Origin: Clarkia xantiana subsp. parviflora
Taxonomy: Eukaryota; Streptophyta; Magnoliopsida; Myrtales; Onagraceae
Direction of reading: 5' to 3'
Assembly (NCBI GenBank): GCA_036873135.1
Contig: JAPTYO010000017.1
Coordinates: forward strand, 992,001-1,056,000
Length of the DNA: 64,000 nt
Positions 23,103-35,272 of the stretch are shown here, in pieces (position 1 is the stretch's first letter; every line of letters starts with the position of its first letter). The position numbers and the translations under genes are program-made. The notes under the pieces were generated by a model. The model did no database searches. It saw nothing but the letters and a program-made list of their open reading frames with translations, and was not told the origin of the DNA.

Positions 23103-23103
23103 C

Positions 23104-23639
23104 TGTTAGATTACGGGAGTAATCATTACAAATACTTAAAACAAGGTACATGCTAGTAATCGGAATTACGCAGCGGAAGATTTGCACATACCTTTAAGAT
23201 GATCCATAGTCCCAAGATCTTCTCAGGAGGGAGTTCACGATCCTCCGGTCGAGACCCGTAAAGGGGACAGATCTCTGGAGTGTTTGCTTGGAAAGCTAAT
23301 TGGCACACCATTGGTGAAGGAAAGGGTTCGGCCGAAACTACTGTGATGTGGGGTTGATGGTTTTTCTCTCTAAAACACTCTAATGAGGGAATTGTGATTA
23401 ACCCTAAAAATCCCCTAACACCTCTTATTTATAGGAGGTGTAAAGTGGATAAAGTCCACTTTACCCTCCTAAACATTTCGGCCGGCTATTAGTATAGGGA
23501 GAACAAATTTAGGGCCTCTCATATTAATTGGGATTTGGGTCAAGCCCAATTACCCTAATGTGACATTTACCCAAGTTCATTGGGTAAATTATACATATTA
23601 TGGGCTACTAATTACGGCGCCCATCACCATATGCTTACA
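23104..23639 (-). repeat. Copia-type LTR H1 (536 bp)
   Basis: Plus-strand ends are tgttagattacggg and catatgcttaca. It is homologous to the split LTR H2 at 46133-46555 plus 57787-57931: shared strings include acgcagcggaa, gatcctccggtcg and attacggcgcc near the end. The PBS on its left makes it the 5' LTR of a minus-strand element. No partner LTR is seen to the left, so the element is truncated. The next five bases are gggtc. Confidence 0.78.
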
Positions 23640-23975
23640 GGGTCGAACCGGGGTAACTAAGTGGACCTAACTGAACCGGTTTTGAGTGTTGAACCAAACC
23701 GAAAATCCTATTTTATTGAACCGGTTTGGACCGAACCAGATTTGAAATAAAACCGGACTGAACCCGAACCGAATTTATGGACCGAACAGAACCTGGTTGA
23801 ACCGAAATTGACTGAACCGAACAGGATTTTTCAAAATCGAATTCAAGTCAATTAATAAAATGGGATGGTCAAGTTTTAAAATCCAAATTTTTTTCGAACT
23901 TGAAATAGTCTACACAGTGCTCGAAGGTTTAGGGAATGCATGATTTAGGGACTGAATTAATTAAACCTTCGAGCA
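23640..23975 (+). repeat. Diverged repeat X, copy 2 (part)
   Basis: Starts exactly at the outer end of LTR H1. Its reverse complement aligns with 21850-22170, including ggattttaaaacttgacca and ttgacttgaattcg. The pair forms an imperfect inverted repeat separated by about 1.5 kb. It is cut off by the truncated 5' LTR of element D. Confidence 0.6.
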
Positions 23976-23978
23976 CCC

Positions 23979-24324
23979 GACATTGTACAGCGACCCGACT
24001 ACCCACAACACGTTCAGAAATACATACCAGGACCCGACATCCTGTCGAGTTCGGGTCTCCACAGCGCGTACATGAACATATCCCACAAGGCGTGTACACG
24101 CGCATACTCCGTGAGGCGCGCACATACCACAAGGTTCGCGTATATGCAGACATCGCGATATATTCAAACACTTAGCCATTTTAAGGGCTTACAAGTCTCC
24201 GACACTCCGACACCCCGACTGTCAGACACCCACGAGCTCAGACAACCCGTCATCATAACTACACAACACTTCAAGGATCCGACTACTTTCGATTCTACGA
24301 CCCGTGAAGAGTCAGGATCCAAAA
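23979..24324 (+). repeat. 5' LTR of element D, 5' half missing
   Basis: Matches the last ~320 bp of the 3' LTR (42353-42675), from gacattgtac to gtcaggatcc. The promoter half is absent. It contains a short tandem run of cgcatactccgtgaggcgcgcacata-type units. Confidence 0.85.
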
Positions 24325-24327
24325 TTT

Positions 24328-24343
24328 TGGCGCCGTTCGCGAG
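24328..24343 (+). other. Primer-binding site of element D
   Basis: tggcgccgttcgcgag follows the LTR end. It is close to the G site tggcgccgtccgcgag. Confidence 0.75.
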
Positions 24344-26020
24344 ATTCGAACAAACAAGCACTCGCTAACCAGCAGCAGCTACATGGAAAACATATATGTC
24401 ATACATGGTGGTGTTATGCAAGGGAAGCATACGGGTCCGAGAAGATGCAACATGCTGAAAAACACCAACATGATGATGAACCAATCAAAACATTGGCAAT
24501 CACAATGCCTTCCCAAGAGGAGATGCATAGTCTAGCACAGAGACATGTAAAGACCAACAATGGAGCGCTAAGTCATGCTACGCCGCGCTACGTCGCCCTA
24601 CGTCGTGCTACACTGCGTTACTTGGACGTCGTAACCACCGCTTTGGCGACTGTGTCTACCGCCACCCTTATAGCAGTGTGCACCAAGGAAGCAGAATTGT
24701 TGTTATCACCATTAAGACTGCCGCTATCACCACTAACACTGCCACAGTTGCGACACCTATTACCACCAATCATCGATGTTCGACCAACAGTTTTCATGTG
24801 TCGTGATCACTCCAGCCTGGCGAAGGGATCGCTACAACTGGAAATCGTCGTTGACTGAAGCTATTGACAAGACGACATAGTCCAGATCTTATGGTGGGGC
24901 ACCAATGCGAATCCCCCAGACGCCCGCTAGCATGCCTATCGAAAGTGAATCCTTTATAGTAACAACTAATATATACAGTAACACAATTGTAGGTCGTACC
25001 TATGGGAAATCAACACAAAGCAAGTATATATTCAACACAAGATTGACATGACCTCAAACTGAGTGGTTCTCACGACTAACACAGGGAGTAACCCCCTGCT
25101 ATAAACTGAATGTTTTAACTATCTCTATACATTATAAATTTCTATCTTATGATAAGAAAAATAGGAATAAAAGCGATCACAAAGGGAAAAGACACGACTT
25201 TAGTCGCATTACCTCAACAAGGTGCAACAACCAACGCGCAACATGACGAACACAAAACATGAGGTATACAAGACCGCCCATGACAGAGGAAGCGAGCAAT
25301 GACAATGATTCCAATACCCACTAAGGGAAGGAAACATGCAATCAGAACAATTATCATCATCCGATTCCGACACAACTGCTTACTACGCCGCGACCGCGCA
25401 AAATCCTTAATTTGCTCGTCAATCCCTAACCGGGGGCATGCACAGATGACACCTCTGTGGAGGAGCTCAAAGGCTCTTAACATCGCCTTGCGATAATAAA
25501 GAAAGGGGGGGCACCATTCAAGGGACAACCCCAGCAGCTCTATGGAACATTACTCAAGATCGACTCCCGAGCTATACGCACATCTGTGCCAAAACCTTCA
25601 CGTCGAGAAGACGACATAGCTATCTCCGACATCATACAAATACTCCTTCGCCAAGAAAATAAAAAGAAGGTGCTCTAACACTGATGGATGGGTCCCAGTC
25701 AATCCAGCGCAAATACATGTGCCTACGCGCACCTACATGCACTTACACGCACCTACCCACGCATGCGTGGCCTAATGCGGATGTTAAAGGTAACATAAGC
25801 ACTATCTCCGATAACGAAAAAAGGAAAAACATGGAACCTTGTCAGTTCGACATTCCTCAACCATGTATACATCTGTAACACAAACACAACTTCAAAAGAA
25901 GTTAAGCTACAAGTCATAACTACGACGGGGGTACAACACCATGAAGAATAACAAGAATGCACAACTCATGCACAAAGTGTACCAATGCTTCTCACCACAA
26001 CGAGATACGCGTCCAAGCTG
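24344..26020 (+). other. Left internal part of element D, gag deleted
   Basis: Within 75 bp of the PBS the sequence reads as YVIHGG (about 24395-24412), the motif that normally follows gag. Almost all of gag therefore appears to be missing. The following frame (to 24858) has no recognised domain. The remainder has short repeats such as agacgacatag near 24875 and 25610 and no coding motif. Confidence 0.5.
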
Positions 26021-26025
26021 GGAAC
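26021..26025. other. Target-site duplication of E, left copy (ggaac)
   Basis: ggaac precedes the left LTR and follows the right LTR at 35268-35272. D sequence continues across the site. Confidence 0.92.
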
Positions 26026-26713
26026 TGTTATGTTCGCTTCACCACTTGGGCAGCTTCGGGCTTTTTCCTTCACGAACAGGCTTCTTCCTTCACGATCGGG
26101 CTCGAGATGTATGTATAAGGACGGGAACGCCGCAATCCTTAATACACAATCACCGAGCTAAACTCCCAATCCTCGACCTTGAGCTCTTGATCTTCGGGTC
26201 CTGCACGAAGGGCAGTAACCAGCGTGGGAGGGGGGAATGCTGGTTGGGCCCACTCCGACGCTCAAGTTAGAACTTCTAGAGAGAGAAAGCCTTAGAGAGA
26301 AGTCAGAGCATTTCAAGTCCAAAAGTGAGGGAGTTGGCTAAAACGAGAGACCTAGGCCCCTATTTATAGGGAACCTAAGGATCATGCTCAGTTTTGAATG
26401 GCTTGATGTCGGTATGTAGGAATACGTATACCTTGATCAAGGTGGACTATGCGTGCATCGACTTATCGCAATCGGCAAAAATAATCAGGACGAGCACGGA
26501 GAAAAACGGTAATCCGGACCTACACGGATTGCTAAAAGAAATCTGAACCTCCGGATCGCCTTAGGGCAATCCGGAAGTCATTCGGCCCGGGAATTTCGCG
26601 TATCCCGGATCGTTTTAGACTTGGGTGTCCGCGAAAGGGTTTTTTACGGGTTTTGGAATATTTTACGAGGCTTGATATGTAAATACGAACCCTAATTGGA
26701 CATATATCTAACA
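26026..26713 (-). repeat. 3' LTR of element E (688 bp)
   Basis: Plus-strand ends are tgttatgttcgc and gatatatgtcc-reversed (tatctaaca). On the minus strand TATAAAT is at 26362-26368 and the motif gcgtcggagtggg lies downstream of it, matching the R-region motif of the other families. Confidence 0.93.
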
Positions 26714-26727
26714 CTTGCCCCCGAGTC
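26714..26727 (-). other. Polypurine tract of element E
   Basis: Reads gactcgggggcaag on the minus strand, directly before the TG of the LTR. Confidence 0.75.
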
Positions 26728-28139
26728 AAGTAGTGGTTCAAAACCCGTGCTTGACTCTTTTCAAAGATAAGATATTCGTCCAATTTAGGTTCGGTACTGA
26801 CCTCAGGGTTGGCCTGTTTGTCAATTCGAATGTTGAGATCATAAATTTGACCAATTTTTAATTTTATGTCGTACGTACGTAATCTGCTTACAAGGTTAGC
26901 GTAACGGACAATATGCGTACAACGACATGCAACTATACTCGTAATATCATACAATGAATGAAATACTTGAAATAATAAAGAAACATGCAACGTAATAATA
27001 TCATGGTACACGATGTAAACACGTAACACGTTGTCCATATATAAATGATGACAGTGTAGTCAACGAATGACGTAATCATGAAACAAGCAAAACACTTAGA
27101 ATAATATGGAATTGGGGAATCATGTATGTAATCATGAAGCATGATGTAAACATAGAAAATGATGCAAGCATGTAGTATGATGTAATCATGGAAAATGATG
27201 CAAACATTCAATTCATACTTAGATTATAAGAATAATCATGTAACGATCATAAATAATAAATGTGTATGATAAATTCTATGTACGTAATGTGTAATAATTA
27301 CGTGTAGTGTGTCATGAAACATTGTGTAGTATATATGTAATATGAACATAGGAGAGATGCAAAGATGCTTGTAAAGGTTGCTAAGGACTTATATGAAAAT
27401 ATATGAAAGTTTAGTCCTTAGCACATGGCGTAAACACTATTAGTAAAAATTAGGAGAGAGAATACTCATTATCTTACATCCTTCATAGATAAATCTCCAA
27501 GAAGCTCTCTATTCTTGATGAAGATGAAACTTTTGAGATCATAGATTTGGAGTAGACACATCATTGTTCATATCAATTGGATTCCGGTGTGGCACGTGTC
27601 AATTCAGACTTGCTTCGTGTTGGTGAGTTCAATTCCGTAGATGGTTGGACATTTCTCGATTTCTTTTGGCCTTGATTCAATCTTGAAATCGCTATGTACC
27701 TAGTTATCTTTACCATGCATACAAGGTGTTTGATAAAATGCATTAAAATACTTAGCCCCAAATTGGTCAAAAAATTTCTAAGTGCTGAAAATTTTAGAAA
27801 AGTGTAAATGAATCGTTATACTTCCCTTATGCATAGTGTTCATTGCCGACATGTTGTTCCATGCCTTAGTCGTTGCTTTAGTATGCTCGATGTTGATGAT
27901 TGGTAGTTGTACATACATGGCCGTCAATGGTTGTATGTTGGTAATGATAGCTTAGGCAATGTACGTTGAGTATCATGTATAGACTGTCGGTCATTGTCTG
28001 CAAATATGCTAAAACACTCAGAAAATATTTTAACAATTTCTAATGCTTGTTACCATAGATGTCGTCGTATGCGCTTTGTCGATAAGTGTCGTAGGAATTC
28101 TTAGGAGGCACTGTGTAGAAGTTGATAATACCTACTTGA
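26728..28139. other. AT-rich 3' region of element E
   Basis: Contains degenerate repeats of the type aatcatgaagcatgatgtaa (about 26930-27240) and cacttagaaaatatt motifs that foreshadow the minisatellite. No protein motif seen. Confidence 0.5.
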
Positions 28140-29025
28140 TGCATGCAATCCATCCTTGTCGACATGTACGTATGTACATGGAAATACTTAGAAAATATTC
28201 CTCACTTGTCGACATGCATCCTTGTCGACATGTATGTATGTACATGGAAACACTTAGAAAATATTCTCCCCTTGTTGACATCCATCCTTGTTGACATGTA
28301 TGTACGTACATGGAAATATTAGAATATATTCTCCCCTTGTTGACATCCATCCTTGTTGACATGTATGTACGTACATGGAAACACTTAAAATATATTCTTC
28401 ACTTATCGACATGCATCCTTGTCGACATGTATGTACGTACATGGAAATACTTAGAAAATATTCTTCACTTGTCGACATGCATCCTTGTCGACATGTATGT
28501 ACGTACATGGAAATACTTAGAAAATATTATTCACTTGTCGACATGCATCCTTGTCGACATGTATGTACGTACATGGTAATACTTAGAAAATATTTTTCAC
28601 TTGTCGACATGCATCCTTGTCGACATGTATGTACGTACATGGAAATACTTAGAAAATATTCTTCACTTTTCGACATGCATCCTTGTCGACATGTATGTAC
28701 GTACATGGAAATACTTAGAAAATATTCTTCACTTGTCGACATGCATCCTTGTCGACATGTATGTACGTACATGGAAATAATTAGAAAATATTCTTCACTT
28801 GTCGACATGTATGTACGTACATGGAAATACTTAGAAAATATTCTTCACTTGTCGACATGCATCATTGTCGACATCTATGTACGTACATGGAAATACTTTA
28901 GAAAATATTCTTCACTTGTCGACATGCATCCATGTCGACATGTATGTACGTACATGGAAATACTTAGAAAATATTCTTCACTTGTCGACATGCATCATTG
29001 TCGACATGTATGTACGTACATGTAT
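28140..29025. repeat. 66-bp minisatellite in element E (about 13 units)
   Basis: The unit combines cttgtcgacatgcatc, cttgtcgacatg, tatgtacgtacatgg and aaatacttagaaaatattcttca. Copies are regularly spaced by 66 bp except for short ones near 28800. Each unit has a 12-bp palindrome (atgtacgtacat) and two gtcgac palindromes. The first three or four units are more diverged (cccttgttgacatcc). Since 66 is 22 codons, a 250-codon plus-strand ORF (28375-29127) runs through the array as a 22-residue repeat; I treat this as a by-product. Confidence 0.92.
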
Positions 29026-29531
29026 GTGCACCCTTGCCCTACACTTAGAATCTTCTCTATCCCTGGCTATGTACGTTGTATCCATATGCTTGATGTAAAC
29101 ACAGGTTGTATGCCAACGCCTTGCTAACACTTGGTAATATTCTGACACATAGTAACATGCTGACAGCTTGCAATATGCTGACTGTCATCCTAGGCAAAAC
29201 ACTTAGAAAATATTTCGCCCTTGTAATCATGTATGCTGCGAGTATGAGCTCGGTGTCGACATGTAAGGTTGATGTTTTGAAGAAGTTGCCCCCCTTGCAT
29301 GATGCTTGTTACTTGATTAGTTGATGTTGGTACACATATACGCTCTTATGAAGATTTGGTATGTTGATGATCTTTATGACTTGTATCATGTTGTAATGTA
29401 GGTCGGACTGATGGAAAAATCTCGTCTTTGCAGATAGCCGATGTATACCGTAATCCGCTTGTTAGAAGGAATGTCCGTACAATTGCCCCCGCTACGCTGG
29501 AGTCTCTGGATATGGTCGCGGTGAAGAACTT

Positions 29532-29795
29532 GTGAGTAAGGCACCTCCTTGTATCTTCTTTGAACTTGTTAATTTTCCAAGTTGTTGCTTTCATGTTGCT
29601 GAACGCGTGGTTGGAGTTCCCGGCATTAGCACAATTCTCAAAAGATCCGACGCAGGGGCGCGTTCCTCGAGCGATTCTAAGTTCTTTATGCCGAGTACGA
29701 CCGTGTTAACTCCTTCTTGCGGGTCGTGCGGTGGTGTCTTCTGCCCCCTGGTCGAGGGACCGGCCCAAGGAGGAGCGTTCCTCCCATTGAGGTAA
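29532..29795 (+). pseudogene. Antisense aORF remnant of element E (one exon)
   Basis: The frame runs opposite to E's gag. It reads FHVAERVVGVPG, then LKRSDAGARSSSDSK and PLVEGPAQGGAFLPLR, followed by a donor-like gtaag at 29793. The same arrangement occurs in D (39755-39546, minus) and F (63997-63716, minus), each antisense to its element. Function unknown; the rest of the gene is not readable in E. Confidence 0.55.
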
Positions 29796-29859
29796 GCGTT
29801 GTTTACTTCTTCACAATTGAAAGTTGATCTTGAAGACGGTTGATTTTGATTCACGCATT

Positions 29860-32800
29860 GCTGATTGTCGCACTTTTGTTGAAGAGCTATGTTGTATTGA
29901 AGTTAAAGCGACCATCTTTGCGGTGTCTTTTGTGCGGATGACGACATTGCCTTTGATGTTGACATTATGAACTTTTTACTATAGATCCTTGGAGATGATG
30001 CTATCTCTTGGTTGGTGTCAGGTTGTCTGTTTCCAGCATGTTGAACTCTTTGTGAATGGGTTGATGTTGCTTTGAGGTTTTCGATAAATCTCTATTTACG
30101 CCTTTGCTTGTATGATGTTTCATCACTTGGACCTTTTTTCAATAATAATAAACATGTGATAACTTGTTAGTAATATTTCATACATTGCATTATCTTCATT
30201 GTCCGTACGTATTGGACTTGCATGATAGGATTGACCTCCTTGTTGTGATGGATAGAACATAGGATGTTGCGACTTGCGCATTGCAGAGTGTTATGTACAC
30301 TTGGTACTTGTAGCATTGTAGGTAGTAATGTACTTGGCACTTGGCCTTTGACATGTAGCAGTTTTGTCTTGACGTAGCAAGACTTAAGTTTATACCGTCT
30401 CTTAGTTCCACTCTAAGGCGACGTTGTTGCAAGATATTTCTTGCTTATTTTTCTGTTTTTGCGTTAAATGCTAAAGAGCAAGATAACGTTATACAAGATT
30501 CAACTTGTAAGTTGATGAGTTTTGTACAAGGTTTTCTTTAAAAGGCGTATAACATGAAGCTATCCTTTTTCAGACCTAATTCTTCATGGTGTATGAACCC
30601 TTAAGAGAGTATGCATACTTTTAGTGTGTGGGGTTGTCGTCTAACAAGAGGACTTCCGCCACGGTGGGGTGATCAGTCCCATCATTGCATTTGCCGCATC
30701 CTGTTTCTATTCAGGGAATGGCTATGAACATGAGGATTTGCTTCTAAGAGCATTTCGCAACATGCCATTTTTTAGAAGTAAACATGGGGTTTTCCCTTAC
30801 AAAGAGGATACCACAACATGCTAGTTTTGATAGTAAATCTTGGTGTTTACCAAAGATATTGCTTGCTGTTGACGCCTTTGGAATAGTCGTAACTTTGAGT
30901 AGAGAATTTTATTAAGTCCCTTTTTGTAGATAACCCGCAAGTTGTTATTGCCAGATATAAGTTGATTGTGCACATGGCGCGATGGCTTTGTGTTGCCGAC
31001 ATCTTCTTGATATAGCCGCTGTTATGGATGGAGAAATAAACTCCATGTTGGTATAGATAATAGATATGTTGGTGTTGTATACCATAAATCCCTCCTTGAA
31101 CATAATGCTTAGCTTGTATTGTTGAAGTAGATATTATGTGCATATGTTACTACTTGGCATAATTCCCATGTAGTAATCATAGTGTAGTATGTACCTACGA
31201 ACAGAGTTGCTCTTTGTTAGATAGTTGCAATGTTTGCAAGTTTGCAAAAATATGGAGTTATGAAATTTTCTTTTTAATAATGCATATAATAGATAACGTA
31301 AATGAGTCTGATACGAGGACTCTTTGTTTCTGCAGGAAACTTCCCTATGTGCGGACGCGATAGGTGCGCATATGTCGGGAGCGAAGCTTTTCCAAGTATC
31401 ATCCGCTATATGTGATTGTGAGTATGTCTGTATGAACAGCGACTATGCATTATTGTATGCGTCCTCTAGTTGATTCGCGTTGATACCTCCTTAGCATGAT
31501 GTACATGCCTATATATGATCATTGCTTGGTGTTTCCTTCTTAGATGAATGGTACCGCGTGTTCTTGCAATTATTCGTTTCTTCACTTCGGTGGAATGCCG
31601 AGCACTTGTCAGCTTGGTGCCCTCCAAGTGGCTTGGCAGTCGTACCGTTGTTTCCTGATGGTTTCTATTACTTCATCTTCTGACTGTGATGCGCATATTT
31701 GGACCATCCATTCTGATTCATCTATCTTGATTTCTTGTAATGCTTCGACGAAAGCAGGACGTGCATGATCTACCCTTGGGTTTTCATCAATGACAGGAAT
31801 TCCACTATTGTTTGTCTTGACATTATGTTGGAGTGCAACCTTGTAGCAGTCTTTTGATAGCTGCTGATCTCCCTTCCTTTCACCAATTCCTGCCTTTGTT
31901 GGAAATTTGATCTTTTGGTGTGATGTTGACGCTATCATACCCCACTTGTTCATGGTTGTATACCTTAGGATTCCTTTATATGCGTCAAGGTTTTCTGCAA
32001 TCACGAACGGAACGTTGATTTGGAGTTGTTGCTCTCCTTCTCCTATTGCGCATTGCGCGGTGTTGAATTAATGTGCTGGCTTTGCGATGTATGCTTCATG
32101 TGTTCACTTTCAAGGGGCCTTGGTTTATTTGATGTGTTTCTTCATACACTTGTGACTCTTTTTGAGGTTATGTCTGTATGACGATTGTGCATATGGTTGA
32201 GAGGTGTTATACTGGTGGAATCCTCATCTTCTCCTTTATTTTGTCCGAAGATTAGGTTTCGCTGTCGGCGTACATTTTGAGTGGTACGATTCTTCTTGTA
32301 TTCTTGACAAGGGTGGACTTGCTGGATGTTGGAGATAATTTCTAACTCTTTTCTCGTGATGGGTTTGGCACATGCGTGCGTATAACATAGGAGCGTATCC
32401 TGAATTCCTATCTTCCATAATGTTGATGACGTTGTCACTTGGGTAATGCCCCCGTCTTATTTATTATTGCAACGCGATTTTTAGTCTTGTTCATATAGAA
32501 TGCTTGAGGCTCCGTTGCATGGGGAATGTTGTATGGCCTAAGCCGTTTGTTGCTCCTAGTGCGATAGTTTGTGTTGTTGACGCAATTAATATGTGCGTAG
32601 TTGTTACTTAACGTTATTCCAAGGTAGTATGCATGATATAGTAATGTACCTACGAAAGTAGATTTAACCTTCATTAGATATTTGGAGTTCGTACAACGGA
32701 CTACAGGAAAGCGTCTACTGATCGCTCCTTTTGAAAATTACTATAGCTAATAAACATAAGTTGTACTTAATCTAAAAAGACTTAAAGTAGGTATGCAAAA

Positions 32801-32912
32801 ATGGAGATAAAGGGATTGATGATGTGTTTGACGTCTTCATAGGTGATTTGTCGGCAAGTTGATTCTGCCACGTGCCACATAGATCCTCAGTGCATCTAGC
32901 GTGTTGAGCTCT
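29860..32912. other. Non-coding internal region of element E
   Basis: Reverse complement homologous to F 61330-63700; for example the caacgtcgccttagagtggaactaagagacgg segment near 30395-30430 has its counterpart near 63335-63365. No pol, no long conserved frame. Short repeated phrases about cttgcattg-type and tgttgac strings are scattered through it. Confidence 0.55.
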
Positions 32913-34525
32913 TCAATCTCCTCCTTTGGGGATGAACAATGTTGGTGCCATGCCCCCCAGTTTTATGGTGCTTGCACCGTTATTCAACGTTCTTGCCAAG
33001 GAAGGCAGTAATTGGCTCAAGTGGACGGTGAAGTTTGTTTTCCGGGATTTTGAAACTTGTTTCCTCCTCCTTCGTGCTCCAAGGATTGTATAAGCCGTCA
33101 TGATTGGTTCCATGAGTGACGTTGTTTTTCCGGCGCTTGGCGATATGTGGATTATCATTCGCCTTTTCTTTTCCTTTGCCTTTTCCTGAAGACTTCACAT
33201 GAGACTTCTTTTGATGCTTATTGCCTTGGTCGATATACTTCTTCATTTCTCCTTTTAAGATTAAGTTGTTTACATGAAACCTTAGTCCAACATAGTCCTC
33301 CGTCTCATGGCCATACACTTCACGATTTTCACACCATTTGCTTTCATCTTTTCCCAATGGGCACTTGCGGAAATTGGAGGGCTTTTTCAAAACTTGGTCT
33401 TCTTTATCTCTTTCAAGATGACGGACAGAGGTGTGTTCAATGGAACACATTTGGCGAGATTGGTGTTTTTGAGCCTTTGGACGTCTGACTGGAATGGCTT
33501 CTTTTGTTGCGGTTGTCTCTTTACCCAGGAAGCGTCTATCTTTTCCTCAATTATTGCCTTCAAGGTTCTTGTTGTAAGTCCCGTGATTGGGACATCATCG
33601 TCATTAACAGGTTTTTTCCGTCCCTCCTTGTGACGGATGTTCGCATCGTCTTGGCTTGTCCTCGTGGAAGAACCTTCCTTGTATATTTTTGAGCGGGAGG
33701 TTGGAGGTTGTTTCCATGCCCCTTCTTGGTGTTGTGCTATCACATACGGGTTGTATGAGCGTGCAGCTCCTTGCCTTGGTTGTTGGTACTGGAAGGTGTA
33801 TTGCCCCCTTATTCCTTGGTGCGGTGTGTCTTGATGACTTGTGACTCGGGACTTTGTTGTTGTCTCCTCGACTTGTCCGTTGATTGGAGGCATAGGTGCT
33901 GGTGGCGGGGCATATCTTTGGTTCCTTAACATCTTTCGGAATGCAAGCAGCTCTTCGAGCGCGGTCATCATGGTGGGAGTGACAGGTGATGGCAGGTTGA
34001 CACCTTTGTATTGGAGGACTCCTTGGTCGTACTGTGCGAAGGATGCACTTCTTGTTGGCATGAAGAAGGCATTGGATGTGGCAACAGGCATGTGGGAGGA
34101 TCCAAGTCGACTTCTTGTCGGCTTCTGCGTTGTTATGGCCGAGGCGTCGTGGTACGCAATGTGCTCTTTGTCCTTTGATGAAAAACTAATGACATCTTCA
34201 AAGGCGGCATCTTTATGTCGACATACTCCATGTTGGTATCATGGGACTTGTGTATTGTCTTTGCAACATACACTTCTTGCTCGTACGACTTCTCGCTTTC
34301 AACATCAAAGTCTCGATGGATCATATGTACGTTTGCCATCTTTTTCGGATAGGATGCAATGTATGCTGTATTCTGGACTTTAAGGCCATGCTGTGCGGAA
34401 GGCACGTTTGCGGTTGGCACGGATGAGGCAGTAGACCCTGTATCTGGAACGTGAGAACGTCCTGGTTGGTTTCTTGTCGGCTTCGGCTTGTCTGCACCCG
34501 CCTTCTTTGGTCTTCTTCTAGTCAT
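32913..34525 (-). pseudogene. gag: gag of element E (frameshifted)
   Basis: Starts at 34525 (MTRRRPKKAGADKPKP), about 35 bp past the PBS. Next come VPSAQHGLKVQNT, a short internal repeat of this N-terminal region, then ALEELLAFRKM (near 33960) and a Pro-rich stretch. After TGLTTRTLKAIIEEK the capsid core present in G is missing: the reading jumps to CVPLNTPLSVILKE. The end has a zinc-knuckle-like WCENREVYGHETEDYVGL and a Lys-rich tail, then a NVTHG remnant. Frames change near 34100 and 33400. The gene would give a shortened nucleocapsid-like protein; no protease or RT follows. Confidence 0.75.
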
Positions 34526-34558
34526 AGCTCGCGGTGCGGAATGGCTTTTTGTTTGAAT

Positions 34559-34574
34559 CCCACTGACGGCGCCA
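34559..34574 (-). other. Primer-binding site of element E
   Basis: Reads tggcgccgtcagtggg on the minus strand, two bases from the LTR end. Confidence 0.8.
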
Positions 34575-34576
34575 AA

Positions 34577-35267
34577 TGTTATGTTCGCTTCACCACTTGG
34601 GCAGCTTCGGGCTTTTTCCTTCACGAACAGGCTTCTTCCTTCACGATCGGGCTCGAGATGTATGTATAAGGACGGGAACGCTGCAATCCTTAATACACAA
34701 TCATCGAGCTAAAATCCCAATCCTCGACCTTGAGCTCTTGATCTTCGGGTCCTGCACGAGGGGCAGTAACCAGTGTGGGAGGGGGGAATGCTGGTTGGGC
34801 CCACTCCGACGCTCAAGTTAGAACTTCTAGAGAGGGAAAGCCTTAGAGAGAAGTCAGAGCATTTCAAGTCCAAAAGTGAGGGAGTTGGCTAAAATGAGAG
34901 ACCTAGACCCCTATTTATAGGGAACCTAAGGATCATGCTCAGTTTTGAATGGCTTGATGTCGGTATGTAGGAATACCTATACCGTCATCAAGGTGGACTA
35001 TGCGTGCATCGACTTCTCGCAATCGGCAAAAATAATCGGGACGAGCACGGAGAAAAACGGTAATCCGGACCTACCCGGATTGCTAAAAGCAATCCGGGAC
35101 GGGTCCGGATCACCTTAGGGCAATCCGGAAGTCCTTCGGCCCGGGAATTGCGCGTATCCCGGACCGTTTTAGACTTGGGTGTCCGCGAAAGGGTGTTTTA
35201 CGGGTTTTAGGATATTTTACGAGGCTCGAAATGTAAATACGAACCCGAATTGGACAGATATCTAACA
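34577..35267 (-). repeat. 5' LTR of element E (691 bp)
   Basis: Partner of 26026-26713. TATAAAT on the minus strand is at 34913-34919. A ggaac TSD follows at 35268. Confidence 0.93.
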
Positions 35268-35272
35268 GGAAC

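Larger units (their letters stand above)
26026..35267 (-). mobile_element. Element E: non-autonomous gypsy-like element with gag only, nested in D
   Basis: The element is 9242 bp with two LTRs and a perfect TSD. On the minus strand the order is LTR, PBS, gag, then about 6 kb without pol, containing an antisense-gene remnant and a 66-bp minisatellite, then PPT and LTR. The LTRs look highly similar by eye, so this is among the younger insertions. It would need RT and integrase supplied by another element. F is a second copy of this family. Confidence 0.93.

Noticed and set aside
24304..24858. 184-codon frame as gag of element D
   Set aside because: It lacks the gag core and zinc knuckle; only a YVIHGG-like post-gag reading in another frame can be matched to relatives.
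28375..29127. 250-codon ORF with a 22-residue repeat
   Set aside because: By-product of the 66-bp minisatellite; several frames on both strands are open in the same way.
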